From contig NC_045148.1 of NCBI RefSeq assembly GCF_008831285.2, forward strand, positions 1,736,001 through 1,800,000: a stretch of DNA of 64,000 bases. Reading direction: 5' to 3'. Made by a program: the position numbers and the translations under genes. This document shows positions 50,660 to 63,902 of this stretch, piece after piece (the first letter of the stretch is position 1; every line of letters begins with the position of its first letter). The notes below the pieces were generated by a model. It saw only the letters and a program-made list of their open reading frames with translations. It was not told the DNA's origin and did not search any database. The DNA comes from Nymphaea colorata (Eukaryota > Streptophyta > Magnoliopsida > Nymphaeales > Nymphaeaceae).

Positions 50660-52458
50660 CTACATTTCCAAAGCTTTTATTTTCTCAAAATAATTGTGTA
50701 CTTCTTGGACAAGTTGTGGCGAGTTCCCATCTTTAGCTGTAAGCTTGTAGCGTTCAAATTTTGCCTCTTCACATTTCAAGGCAACAGTCTTACATACTTT
50801 CAAGCTCCCTAGAACAGTAAGAAAATTGGATAAGCTTTCAGAAAGAGAGAGAAGAATGAGGGGTGGGGGGGAGAGAGAATTACACTATCAGCATTGTTTC
50901 CATCTACTTGAAGCTACCAAGATGGACAACCAAGTATATCCTAGAGACTTATTGGTTAAAAAAATAGTGACTATAAGTTAACCTGCTATCATGTAACTTG
51001 CATGACAATCTGTTTTGCTATCTGACTAACTTATACAGCAGCTTGATTTGACAACAAAGGAAATGTAAAGAAATGAGACGAAGGGTCCAAAGTTGTATTG
51101 TAAGTGTAAACAGGAATAAACTACAGAGTACAGACCCTAATTGAAGAAAAAGCAACAATAAGAAACAGCCACTGACACAAGTCTCCAACAAAACCAAGTA
51201 CTTAGAAAGCTTCTCAGTAGCAAGCAAAATAAATGTGCTAAACAGGGTTCTAAAACAATACAGTACAAAATGTAATCCTACGCACAGATCAAGAGAAGTC
51301 ATGGTTCATTTTCATTGAAAAAAACAAAAAACAAAATTGGTTTAGATTGCAGGGAAGGACAAGCTTGCTCGTAGCATGTACCGTTGCCAACCATAAAGAA
51401 GCAATTGCTCTGTCATTTTGTCAAATTAGAAAAGTGTATCAATTGAAAATGCATTCGTTAACATGAAAGCTCTCAACACACTAAGAATGAGTCTTCTAGG
51501 AAAATAAATTCTATTACATGAAACAAATCTAGCAATTAGTAAGAAACCAAATTGACTTACCACTCAAATCCAACAAGTTGAAAATTATTGGACATTGCCC
51601 AATGCTCTTAACCATGGTGATAGCAGACCATACCATTTGATGTTCTTTACGAGCCACTCTAATAATGCATAGCTGTGTTATTGGATTCACATACTTCACT
51701 GCCAGTAGAAACAGGGTCTAATGAGAGAAGTGAGGCTGATTCTATAAGACTGCTCAGCAGATGCATGGATTACTAAAGACTATTTTGTGCATCTCACAGA
51801 CATTTTCAGAACTAGAGTAGTGGACTGTAAATTCATGTTAATCCATACATTTTGGATCTCTAAGTTGTCAAAATCAGGTTGTTCAAGACCTTACTAGTCT
51901 GAAGTAGTCCATTCAAGTCAGGCCAAGTTGATTGGCTAAAAATAAATAAACCTATATATTTCTTACAAAACAGATACAGAAACACATATTTTTGAAGTGC
52001 ACACACACACACAAACACACGAATATAATATACTAGCTTTGGATTAGTCAGCTGACCAAGGACAAGGCTGATCAATGACCAGCTTGACCAACAAGTCACG
52101 GGTTTAACAACACAGGTCAATTGACAATTGACTCAACTGACTACTCAGGATCTGACTACGAAGGTCGAGATGACATTCAAGGATGTAATGATGAAAACAA
52201 CAGCACCATAAAATTAAGATCCACTGATAAATTTACAACAATTATGGAACAATTCAAAGGCAAAATTGCAAATAAATTACCATGGAAGGATCCAAGAGAG
52301 GCAGCTAAGCCACATTTTCCAAAATTGAATTGAATACTGTCTTTAATTGCTTTTGACACATTAAATTGAGTGAGAATAATTGTCTCATCTCCAGCGAAGT
52401 CCCTATTTGGGTCCAAAAAAGCTTCAACCACCATATACCGGTTTCGGAAAGGTGGCAT
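50660..52458 (-). CDS. POP5: Ribonuclease P/MRP protein subunit POP5, 3 coding exons, 154 aa
   Basis: POP5 is a core protein of nuclear RNase P and RNase MRP, which trim tRNA 5' ends and process rRNA. Coding exons on the minus strand are 52458-52281, 51698-51561 and 50808-50660, with GT-AG borders and matching phases. The protein starts MPPFRNRYMVVEAFLDPN, followed by TQFNVSKAIKDSI, NFGKCGLAASLGSFHVKYVN, IIRVARKEHQMVWSAITMV, CPIIFNLLDLSG and a C-terminal ALKCEEAKFERYKL. This order and length are those of the POP5 family. The ATG is the one aligned with the conserved NRYMVVE start. A leader exon probably lies around 55560-55850, where a CT-rich stretch on the minus strand ends at a GTGAGT donor; that would make the first intron about 3 kb. 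The gene looks intact. Confidence 0.93.
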
Positions 52459-52539
52459 CTCTGAAAAGTACGTTAACCCTGCAATTGGTGTTTTCATCTT
52501 AATCATCACTTTACACACAAGAATGTTTGGCATGTAAAG

Positions 52540-55500
52540 AACAGATGAACCAGTAAATAATCTTTAAAATTCAGCCACATTGAAATGAATAATATAAAAA
52601 TTATGGAAAATATCATGGTTCAGAATAATTAAACAGATCAAACTGAAGCAAAGGGAAACTACGAGAGCTCATGCATTACAATATTACATCATGTCGCTAT
52701 CACAGTTTGAACTGCCAAAGCACCAACCAATTGCATAACAATAGATCTTAGAGAAACAAAAAATAAGGTCACATTCAAATACCTGAAGAGAGTACAAGAG
52801 AGACAGAGAAAGAGAAATTACATGCTCGTGTCAAAAGGATTGAACAATATGAAGATTGATGCATAGTCATGCTTTTAGTATATAGTTAGAGGCAACGGGA
52901 TTCAAGTGATTTAAACTTGTGAGCTTGATCTCCATGAACGACTTGATGCTCTTATTATGCATATGGATTGAGCACAAAATAAAAAACAGTTCAAGCATCC
53001 AATCAGAAAAAGGAAAAAAGAAAACAACCAATGCCACAGACATAAAACCATGGACAAAAATCTATGAATAAAATTCCATGGATGAAAATCCATGAGACAA
53101 AAATCCATCCAAAGTCATCTGAATTAAAAAAAAGTCATATCCGAATTTAAATCCAAAATCTGATTTTGGACTTTGAATAAATTTAAAAGCATTGGATAAT
53201 CTTAGGGGTGGGCATCAGGCCGGCCCGGCCCGGCAAGAACTGGGTCTGGGCTGGTCCGATGTCCAAAACTCGGGTCCGAGCCCAGGCCCAGGCCCGATAC
53301 CCTGAAACCCAGGCCCGGCCAAGCTCGGCCCGGTTATAATAAAAAAAATTATTTTTAAGATATAAAATATTTTTTGAATGTAAAATAATAATAAAAAATA
53401 TATTATTCATTATAAGGTCTGGCACCCACCCTTATTGAATATAGGATATATATAATTTATAACTAAATCTGACCTGAACCGAAACCCGATAAGGATATTT
53501 ACGTCGGATCAGATGACATTTCTTATCTCTTGATTGAATATTATTTTTTTTTCATATCTGATTTTTTTGGAATGTTTATCTAATCTAAATTGGATACATT
53601 GACAACCCTAAATGCAGAAGGATCGTTTCCCTTAAAAAAATTAAAGCATGACATGATATAGGCCAGTGTTCTTTAGCGGTTGTTTGATGGCCTGGAAATC
53701 TAGAATTGGAAATATATTTCTGAAAATATATTTTCTGGAAAAAAGGAATGGAAAAATTCTTTCTGAGTCCCATTTTGATGTGTGTGTGATGACTGAGAAA
53801 CATATTTCCAGAAAGATATTTCTTAGTTTGATAAAAAAAATATACTTTCAGAAACCATAAAAAGAAACGGTTTACATTAAAATGTAAAAAGAGTTTGCCA
53901 AAAATTCATGAACAACCTATTGAGGGGGTTAAGCTGGCAGCATATGTTTAAGGCAGCAGCAATTGCATGTACATCTTAAATGCATTTCTTTTTCTATGAA
54001 ATGGATCCTTGAGAAAATGAAACCAATGAATGCTCGCACTGCAATATGTACCTGTAACTGACGTGAACTGTCAAATTGCTTCCATACTTCAAAAATTTGG
54101 CTTTCTTTGGGTGTTGAATGTTGCATAAAGACAATTGGGCAAGAGCAAATAACTGGAAATTAGAATGGAAGTCATTGTTTATTGAACATGGCAATGAAGT
54201 ATTCAGTTGAATAAGATCCTCACCTGTTGCAGCATAAACAGGAAAGCTCAATGTTAAACAAGAAACTGCTGTTCTTGATCACCAATTGCAGGTGTGAACT
54301 AGACGAGGACTAGATAACAGTAACACATCTTTCTCCACGCACTTTTCCCTTTTGCTACTCTTAGATTACATTGCATCTTTGTCAAGATTCAGGCAGAGGA
54401 ACACAAGCATTACAAAAGAAAACAAAACAAGTAATTACAAACCCCAAAATAGAACAAAAAAAGAGCATAATATGGCCAAAATAATTGGTATATGTAGAAG
54501 ACATTGAAAGTGCTAACAGCTGATCAACTCAAAATGAAAATACATACTCGGTGTCTAATGGGTTTATTTTTCCTTTCTCGATTATCAGTTGTTCAAAATG
54601 GTTTATATGCCTCTCCATGTATTCAACATACAGATTTTGTACAACATCCAGTTGTTAAAATGTTTACAGGAATGTCACTATAACATAAATAGCTGCAGGC
54701 TCCATTACATATAGGCGGACCTGATATGAAGTGCAAGACCATGAAAGTGAGGGGGTTCACAATCTCCATTCACTGCAATATCCACTTATGCTAACAGAAC
54801 ATAACAAATGTTCAGATTTTTCTATCAACAAGCATAAGGGCATAGCAACTGCTTCATGGCCATCAGTAACTGATGACATTGACAACAGAAAAATCCAATG
54901 AAATTAGCAGAAACACAAAAAATATTCACACATTTCTACCACTAATACCGTAAGAGAATAGCAATGCAAAATGTTCCCTTACTACGCATGTTAGCAACAA
55001 TGAGTGGATTAAATGTTGCCTTCTAGGAAAGTAACCATCACAAACGAAAAAATTAGTTGCTAAATTCTGCAATTACTAAATAAATAATATTCAAAGGAAT
55101 GGAAGAAAGCAATTGAAGAAGAAGTAGAAGAGTCGCCGAAACCCACAAGGAGTAAACAACCGAAGGTTTGGTCTGCCTCATTATCAAGTGTCAACGGACA
55201 TCCACAAAAAAGAAGGAAAAGATAAAATCCAGAAGCATCGCCGAATGAAAAGTTGAAGCAGCTATCTGGGTCATGCAGATGGGAGAATCAAAATATGAAA
55301 CAAGAAGTCCTGAAAGCGAGCTAAATTTTCACATACAAGTCTCTCAAAACTCCAAGCATCCATTGGTCAAATACTAAGAAATGCATCAAAACCGTTCACA
55401 TCCAAATGAACAAACAAAATCCAGGCATTCTCAAAAAAAAAAAAAAAAGATACAAAAAAACTACATTGATCATACAACACGAAAAGCGGACCACCGAATC

Positions 55501-55550
55501 CAGAAAAACAAAAAATACCTAAAATCTTCACCACTCATGTTCAAACTTCA
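52540..55550. other. Probable POP5 leader intron with repeats
   Basis: No coding exon recognised on either strand. It includes the GC-rich MITE-like element at 53203-53434 and a second stretch ending in GACAACCCTAAATG near 53600 that looks like the end of a related element. It is an intron only if the leader exon near 55.6 kb is real. Confidence 0.4.
53203..53434. mobile_element. hAT-like MITE with GC-rich start
   Basis: The left end TAGGGGTGGGCATCAGGCC and the right end, inverted (TAAGGGTGGGTGCCAGACC), match with a few differences. The left half is very GC-rich with repeated GGCCC words and the right half is almost pure A/T. GGGGTGGGCA ends are common in plant hAT-derived miniature elements. 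I do not see a clear 8-bp target duplication. Confidence 0.5.
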
Positions 55551-55559
55551 AACACTAAC

Positions 55560-55850
55560 CTTTTGACAACTCACAGAGAAACAATCGAGCCTCAGCTTGT
55601 TGGTGCAGAGAGAGAGGTTGGCAATTTCCTGAGCTCGGTAACAGGGCGAGCCACAAGATACTTTCAGAATCGGGAGTCGAAAGCAAAATCCGAGTTTCCC
55701 CACACGAAATCCGCTGCAAAAACGAGAGAGGAAGAGACGGACCACTTGTTCTTGAGCAAGGGCGAGAGAGACGACGAGGGGAGCAGGAGAGTGAGAGGCC
55801 GAGAGAGACGACGAGCAGCAGGCGGTCGGGTTGAGCAAGGGCGAGAGAGA
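55560..55850 (-). other. Likely POP5 5' leader exon
   Basis: On the minus strand this is rich in CTCTC words, typical of a plant leader, and ends with CT|GTGAGTTG, a good donor. The open frame across it has no recognisable domain. Its assignment to POP5 is by position and orientation only. Confidence 0.4.
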
Positions 55851-55859
55851 TAAACCGAA

Positions 55860-58800
55860 ATATTTATTAACGCGTTTGATAAACCGAAAATATTTTAGAT
55901 GCTACAGGGTTTTTCCAGCCCATCAAACGGGGGAATAAACTCATGGAAGGAAAATACATAAAAATAGTTATATATATAAAAAAAAAAATGTTGTGACGAT
56001 GTCGATGGAGTTTCTTGTGACTAGCAAGCACCAAGTTGAGAGTTTGAAACTGTTTGTTCCCATGTGTTTAAAAACCTTAAATTTTTAACAAACGGCTCAA
56101 CCGGCTCAGCTAGTTCTCGGCTGACTGAGTTATTTGAGCCTTCTTAAACTCGAGTCGAGTCCAGTTCGAGCTGAACCTTTTGGGACTCAAGTTGAATGGA
56201 TATATAACATTTTACTTTTGAATAACCTGAGGGGAATGAAGTTTTTCCCTTCTTTTTTTATAAAAACCAAGTTTTCTCCTCAAATCCAGTTTTCAAGGAA
56301 CCCAAACACTCTAAAAATCTGACTTTGAAGGCAAAAACAGGTTTTGGGGCTGCTGCCATTCAAACACCTTCTAAAACGGAGACGAGGGGCTCTAAGGCCA
56401 GCCAGCCCTGCCCGGACAAAACAAGGAGAAGCTGGTGGCGCCTGAAACATGACACAACAAGTGAAACGCAGCAGGAAAACTACAATTCAAATGCTACTGC
56501 TCTCAATCTCCGGAAAACTACTGCCCGGATTTTATTAAAACAAAATTAGGAATAATATGCACAGAACAAAATGGGGATCAAGAAGATCCTATCCGTTTAC
56601 AAGCAAAGCAGTCCCGGAAAGGTAGCCTATGCCAGAGTTTACAGAAATCTGCTCTATCAAAACAGTTCAATAGGTGGAAAGTTTCGGGTGCAGGAAAGCC
56701 TCTAGCAAACACTTCTTATCTTCAAGTTCTCACAGAAATCATCAAAACAGGGAAGATGGTAGCCCTGGTTACTACTTCTCTCAGTGTCAAGTGTCTATAT
56801 GCTAATGCATGCCCATTTGTTGCCTTTACATGCATGAATAGATCCAGGTCTAGGCGATCAAGTGCAGATCCACCAGACCCATTACTTTGTAACTAGAAGC
56901 AAGTTCAATGAGTCAGAGAGAAGTTGGCTGCCCATTACTGGTTTAGTCAAGTGGCTCTAACCTAATGGGCATGACCGAAAATCCAATATTACGATCTCGC
57001 GATTGTTGGAGTAATCTAGAAATCGGAATGAGGAACCATTAAGTTCCCATTTGATCAGAAACTTAGAAACTTGAAGCCCATTCTAAAAATCTTGGAACTG
57101 AATGATATTTGCATTTGATGCAAATACATCAAAAAGTTAAATTTGCAGCTTCATTGTGTGTAAGCATCCCAAACCTACATCAGCATAAGCAGCTTTTCAT
57201 GTTGCTTTGCATGATCCTTGGCTATTGCAGTCATGACAATTTTGGTATCAAATCCCGTTCAATTTTGGCCCCAATGCTTGCGCCTTAAGGTGGGTGGATT
57301 GTAACACTCATTAAAAAGTTTAATTATGTAACTAACATTGTGAAGAATCTTATGGAAATTATAAATAGAGTTGTTAAATGATTGGTTGTCATCGTTCTTA
57401 ACCTTTTTGGGATTGAAATCGAAGCTGCTAGAAAGCAAGTTGGGATATGTCAAACAGAGTTGTGACATGTGAACCAGAATGGAAGTTGGACCTACGTTCA
57501 AACCACTATATTTGGCGAGCAAAATGGGTTCATATTGTATACTAAATAGCCGTAGTAGACTCTACTTGGGTCCATTATTTTCAAGACTTGGAGAGCTTGC
57601 ACTTATCTTCTCCCACGCATGTAACTAACTTTCTTAGTAATTGTCCTGAGGAGTCTTGGTGTGCCGGGCTTGAGCCAGTGGCTGATACGCTTTGGGCTTC
57701 TGGCTCGAAGGGCGTGGGCGATAAAAGGACATGTGCTGCAGTAATGAAATATGAATTCTAACTTATATTTGTCACTAATTTGGATTTGCAATAATCTGTA
57801 AAACACGTAGGATTTGGAGGAATAAGATAAGTCACAATGAATCAGTGAATTACTATAACTACCTACATTAGTGATGCAAGAGATTTTATAGTCAAAATGA
57901 AGGGAATTATATTGGTATTCTTTTCATTAGTACCTTTTTCCTTTATTGGTCATGGTAAATATTAGTGAAGCGCACAAAATATTGGACTCCTTAGCTGTAT
58001 AAGGATTGCATGATGTGTGTGTGTATATAAAACATAGGTGTGTAGGTGAGTGCGTGCTTAAAAGAAGGAAGAAGAAAAGGAAGATGTGAAGGAAGAATCA
58101 CTCCTTAGCTGGTTGGATCTGCGGCGCGTGAACGGCATGTCTCAAGTTCAATTTCCATGGACGTTATACACTCAGGTCCTACACGCTTGTAGGACCGGAT
58201 TGAGAGGTAAGTGCTGAGGGTAAGGTCCTGCGGGCTTACAAGACGGCGCCACCTCTCCCCTTTCTCTCTCTCTCTTTCATGTGATTCATCAAAACCCAAG
58301 AAATATCTCCTATTGCAGCTACATATATACTTTGGATTGTCATCTTCAAGAATTAGGGCCGGTCTACCTTTCTTGCCAATACCAAATCAACTCCCAATTT
58401 CCATAGGTCAAACTCCACTACATCAAGGGAAGTTTGGACCCAGATCTGAACCCTCATGGAACCAGCAGTACTAAAACCGATTGGTCCTACCCAACTTCTT
58501 CTTGGTAAAAAATGGTAGGTTAAAGAACTAAACCATGACTGCCAATCTCACAGCTTCGTTTGCAATGATCTACCAGTGGATCTAAATCATTGAAAGTGCT
58601 TAATTTCACTGAAATGTAAACTCCTAGTAGAGGTAATATGCATTAATGAAATGAATCTCTTAATTACCAACTTTGAAAACATCACTTTCTATGATTTCTT
58701 GGGCTGAGCGTGAGAAATATTTCATCCTACTATCTGGTGAGAGACAAAGTCCCTGCATTTCTATCCTCATCTTCGTTAGGTACCAGGTCTGTTTTTGGTG

Positions 58801-59280
58801 TTTTGAGATTAAGTCACGAGTACATTTCAATTTGTGCAATAGTAACATTGATTTCTAAGATTGCAAGTCTCTCACTTCATGACAATTGCAGGCTTCATGT
58901 CTACAAATCACATCACATTTCCCTGTCAGATCCTCATTCTTAACCTCATTTCTGGTGTGAATTTCTAAATGATTTCGCCCATTGCTTCCATACATTTGAT
59001 CATTGTTCTCCAAATCCTCTGAAAAGATTTCCAAGTCAAAATATTAACCCAATTCTGGTTCCTATGCCAACTCAGACCCTGGAATTCTTGCTTAACAAAC
59101 TATTCACTAGCAGGAATGGGCCAAACTTTTAATAGATTTGAATTCAAATATTCACAAATTTAGTAAATTTTCTTCCTCACAACGAGTAAGGTAGGTCATT
59201 ATTTTAGTCTGAAAGTAAGTCTGTCCTGCTCCCACCACCTGCAAATTCACACAGGTTCTTTGTCATATAAAAAAGAATAT
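55860..59280. other. Intergenic region, no recognised gene
   Basis: It contains a short inverted GTTTGAT element near 55880-55935, a GTTTGG-type MITE-like segment near 56220-56375, a CTCGAGTCGAGT-like word cluster near 56145 and a short inverted repeat TCCTACACGCTTGTAGGA near 58176. The stretch near 57.6-58.3 kb has a promoter-like look (GT run, TATATAAAA), but no coding exon follows. Confidence 0.5.
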
Positions 59281-59285
59281 ATATC

Positions 59286-59702
59286 TCGAAAAACTTTTCA
59301 TCGGTAGAAAGGCAATCGAAAAACTTTTCATCGGTAGAAAGGCAAACAGTTAAACGCAAATCAAGAAAAACAGGGACCTGCATTTATCAAAAATGGAAAG
59401 AGCTAACAAAGGTGATGTACCTCCTAGTCTAATAAGGATTTTTATAGCTACAGCTCGTGGCATTTTGAACGCATTGATGAAAAAGCAGGCAGTTAAAATG
59501 CAAAACAAGAAAAACAGGGACATGCATTTGAAAAAAAGTCGGAAAGGGATAACAAAGCTGATGCACCTCCTATTCTAATAAGGATTTCATGGCCATCACT
59601 TTGTTTTACAAAAGGAGTGAGTTGAGTGCCGACAAAATGGAAATTCATTCAAGACAAAAACAGTGACAAGCCCTTCAAGACAGAAACAGTGACAAGCCCT
59701 CT
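59286..59702. repeat. Stacked tandem duplications downstream of NudC
   Basis: Three nested local duplications lie side by side: a 30-bp unit twice (59286-59345), a degenerate unit of about 110 bp twice (59340-59451 and 59487-59599, sharing AAGAAAAACAGGGAC and CTAATAAGGATTT), and a 26-bp unit twice (59653-59702, sharing ACAGTGACAAGCCCT). Confidence 0.75.
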
Positions 59703-60310
59703 GCTCATGTCAGTCATGGAATGTGAATTCCGGGTGTAGGAAACAAAATAGAAAGGTAAAGAAAAAATCAAAAACTAAAACTTCAAAACCAAGTTTTGGA
59801 AACAAGACCTGGTTTTACCTCCAAAACCATGTTTTGAGCGTTTAGGTGTCATGAAGAAAACCCAGTTTTGACAAAACCTGATTTTCTAAAAGAGAGTGAA
59901 AAACCTGATTCCCCTCAAGTTATTCAAAAATCAGGTTTTTGATGTGTCACACACAAAAAAATAATAAAACTCATTAACAAACTTGGTTTTCATGAAACTT
60001 CATTGTTTACAAAACTATGTTAGAGGAAGGTGTCATCGAAACGCCCCCGTAGTCTTGAAACATGTAACCTAAAAGAAATTGATTCCGCAAGGGAGATTCC
60101 CCTGGTTCCTAAAAGAGTTTCTTCGATGGAACTTTGGAATGTCTTTTACGAAGTAAACCATCACTGCAACGCTAATTCAAATCCTTGATAAAAGCAAAAC
60201 TGTAATACCGCATTGTCATATACATGCGTTAACACGATAAATTTAAAGCTAACAATCATCCACATCATGTGCATCCATCACTCCACTAGACTGTTCCATA
60301 AGCTCCGTTT
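59689..60310. repeat. Direct-repeat copy B: the NudC 3' flank
   Basis: The partner of 26393-27018 in the same orientation. It begins right at the stop codon of the minus-strand NudC gene and covers its presumed 3' UTR and beyond. A MITE-like segment at about 59836-60048 has ends GAGCGTTTAGGTGTCAT and, inverted, GGGCGTTTCGATGACACC. Confidence 0.85.
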
Positions 60311-63300
60311 AAGATAGCTTCGCCCTCGAGAAATCCATCTCAGGATGCTGCATACCAAATTAAAATCAACATATCAGACGCAACATGAAAAACCTAAATC
60401 TGACGGGCTATACAGAAAAAAATTGGTGTGATAGGCTCACCTCGGCCATGAACTTCTTAAGGATTTCCTGCTTGTTCATTTCATCGCTCGTTGGCAATCC
60501 CATAGATTTCTGCCGTTGATCAAACTGCCACATTACAATTTTAATGATCAGTTGTAAGGGCATCACTCAAACAGCATTGATGAGATGAAGCGACTGATGA
60601 CAAAAAGTAGAAATACTGTGCAAAATATAGCTCTTTAGTAACTCAAAAATAAATTAAGCTTCAAACATCTGGGAAATGAACGAGACGACAAGCTTTATTG
60701 CTATGTTGCCACTACGGAAGTAGACAAGAGACCAGATCAACAAGAGACCACACACAACATCTTCAACTTTTCAGCAGAATGAACAACATCCAAGCAAAAC
60801 CAAGTCATGCAACAAAAGAATAGCTGTTTCATTGTAATTTGCTTAAGATCTTTTGGAGAAAAAGGAACACAAAATTGCCTGGAGAAGTTGTAAGCTGTAA
60901 CAATTTAACCTAACTCCTATACAAGCGGGTGATGCAGGTTCACTTGTTACTCCTTCACCCCAACAATTCCTCGTCCATTTGTGGTTATCAAGAAGCATGC
61001 TCCGAATACTGGTCGTAGGTCCAGATCATGTTATGATGCCGGCTTGCCAGAAAGGAACCAGCATGATCATTCCATGGCAACATCAATTCAGGAACCAAAA
61101 AATTGGGAAATGAACAGGAAGCACACATAAAGTGCAAAAGCTTACAAAGACAGGACTATTGTAAGAACCAGAGTCTGACAGGAAAGATCATAATGCCCTT
61201 ATATTTGACAAGAAACAACCTAATTATCCTGTCAATCCTAAAACCAGATAAATCAGTGGGCAAGGGCATCCCCTTACCTGCAGCAAGTACATTAACTGAA
61301 TTTATCAGATATTCTCACTTAGTCATAGATAATATGACACATTGATCTCCATAATGCAATCAAAGCAATTCCAATTTATTATGATCACAAAAAGAAAAAC
61401 ATAATGCAGACATTGTGCAACGAGAAAGCAAAACAGATATTCTTGAAATGTCATATAAATACACTACACATCAAACTTCAAACTCCCAAGGTATCATGTT
61501 GCCAATAGGAAATGAAGGAAGCCAGCAGAAGCACTGGAAAAGATTAAGGTCACTTACCATCATTTTCTCTACAGTTTGTCTTGTCTCAGGATCTAAGTCA
61601 GACAATTTGCTATTCTCGGGTTCAACTTTCTGTGTATCGATCTCAGGGCCACCTTTTGTCAAGGATTTCCACCACTCCATTCCATTGTGTTTGGTTAAGA
61701 GGATAGAAATAGCCTTCTCATCCTCTGTATACGAATTCTAAAATGAGTATCAAAACCATTCGATGGGGAAAATCAAGATATAGATGAAGACTCACCGATA
61801 CTCCAAAAACAATCATCCACTTTAACAGGCATATAAAGTTCACCCTGCATAGGATTAAAGTGATAAACAAATATGTGATTAAAAAATAAAACAACAAATG
61901 TGGAAAATCCTTCAAGAAGCAACTAACAGAAAGGTTACAAACTTTAAAAATGCATTCTATCAAAAGAGTTACATAAATAAAGAGTTTACTTACGTCTATA
62001 ATGGGTGGTTGTCCTTTCAGCCCAACCTTTAAATGACTTCTCTTTATTTCACATCCGACAAACCTTGATTTTGTTCCTCGTGGCACTGGGATGTTCACAG
62101 TTAACTCTGACAAAGTCTGCGTCCATGAATAGTTCTCCAAATCCATGCCATTGCCAGAGTTTGGTTCTATTGACAAACAAAGGGTATAATGCCAATAAGA
62201 CGTAAATAAACCCAAAAAAAAATCAAGGAACAATCAATGGAGCACAACTCGGGTTCCTGAAAACATGGGAAGACACTTAACCCTACTAATAGGATTAAGT
62301 GAAGCTGCGGCTTATACTGCATAAAATTAGCTAATATTATCCTCCAGGTCATATCAACCTGAAGCCGGGTTGCACTTAAATTTAATATTAGGAGACTTTT
62401 GTGCAAAAACACTACCAGAAACTCTCATCAATTGAGATGAAGACACACTTTTTTCCTAAATAACCAATTAAATGAGGCACTGTTACATGTAACTGGCAGA
62501 ACTTGGCATGTAAACTCAAACCAATACACACGTCCATTCGTTCTGGAATTTAAAAGTAAGTGCAGCACAACCCTATAATAATACGTATAGCCTGTGACTT
62601 ATTACAACTAAAACATGACTAAATATAGACAACCATATTTTATAACGATTAGATTCTTGTGCAGACTTCTAAAGTGTTTCCAAGCAGAATACTGAAATTA
62701 TCCGGAATTTTACATGTGCCAAAAAATTTGGAAGCTCAACGCTATAGATGTAGAGAACACAAAATTCACAGTCAATCCTTCAAGGATGAGAGAGGCACTG
62801 CTTGGCTACTACTGGTTCCAAATACCAGACTACTGGTTGCTTACAGGAAATATAATACTGAATGAAGAGTTATGTCTAGCCAAGCTATACAAGCGGCACT
62901 CATGAAACACCACGAACTATATCGAGAGGAAGTAGAACCTATAACAAAAAGGTTACCATATAGAAAAAAACAAAACGACTGGAATGTCTCTTGCTCTAAA
63001 GAGAGCAGTACCCTGAAATGAACTCTCCAGTGGGCACCAAATAAGAACTAATAGAAACTCTTGGGGAAAGCACGCGAAGCAAATGAAACTACAGAAAAAA
63101 CAAACACTTCCTTTTTCAGTAACAAAAAGAACTATCCTGCGATAAGTTAAAAAAAAATAGCAACAATTAGCTTAGCTCGATGATCCTATGGGAACATGAA
63201 CCACTACTGGCCACAAACAGTACCACTGATCCGATCGAAATTGGTCACAGATTGTCAAGATAGTTCACGCTACCACAGTGAGCAGATAAGAACCCTAACA

Positions 63301-63780
63301 CCGATGACTTCACAAAGGGTTTGAAACCAGGAAAAGGGGCGAGGGCGAAATGGTGCAACGGATTTCAAAACGACACTTACTTCGACTGGATTCCTTGCCT
63401 TGGTCAGTTTCAGCTTGCCCGTTCTCCGGCTTCTTCTCCGCCTGAGCTTCAGCCGCTTTCTGCCGCTTCTCCGCATCCGCCGCTTTCCTCTCCTCCTCAG
63501 CTTTCTTCTTTCTCACTTTTGCATCATTCTCCTTGGCTGCCGAGATGATGCCGCGGATCTTCCGCTCAGCGTCCTCGTCCTGAAAGAGGTCGCGCTTCCG
63601 CCGGAGGAAATCGATGACGCGATCCAGGAAGTCAATAGAAGAGAGAGACCCTTGGATCCGACTCAGATCGTCATCCGACGGCCCGGGTGAGGCGGAGGAC
63701 GACGAGGCCTCCGCTTCCTTGGTATTAGGCTTGGGATTAGGGTTTTCCTCATCATTCTGGAGTTCTGAGATGACGGCCAT
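60309..63780 (-). CDS. NudC / BOBBER-type CS-domain protein, 6 exons, 303 aa
   Basis: A cytosolic co-chaperone of the NudC family; the Arabidopsis members BOBBER1/2 are needed for development and thermotolerance. Exons on the minus strand: 63780-63381, 62166-61994, 61844-61796, 61724-61558, 60524-60441, 60347-60309, all GT-AG and in phase. The first exon gives an N-terminal region ([20 protein letters not shown]) and a Lys/Glu/Ala-rich coiled-coil stretch. The CS (p23-like) domain runs from about residue 143 ([20 protein letters not shown]) through [20 protein letters not shown] to [20 protein letters not shown]. The end, [20 protein letters not shown] then [12 protein letters not shown], is the conserved NudC C-terminus. 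The length agrees with BOBBER1 (about 304 aa). A TATA box lies at 63848-63854. The gene looks intact. Confidence 0.95.
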
Positions 63781-63847
63781 GGCGCTTGAGAAAGCGACAG
63801 AGAGAACGAAAAGAATCGAGAGAAACAGAGACAGAAAGTGTAGTCGA

Positions 63848-63854
63848 ATTTATA
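63848..63854 (-). promoter_or_regulatory. TATA box of the NudC gene
   Basis: The minus strand reads TATAAAT about 70 bases before the ATG at 63780, which would put the transcription start near 63820 and give a leader of about 40 bases. Confidence 0.6.
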
Positions 63855-63902
63855 GGGGCGGGGAACAATCCCGAATCTTCTCACTCGTTCGCGTTTGATC
63901 AC

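Noticed and set aside
57955-58330. Promoter-like stretch as the LTR of a retrotransposon
   Set aside because: No second copy of the sequence, primer site or polypurine tract seen in the window.
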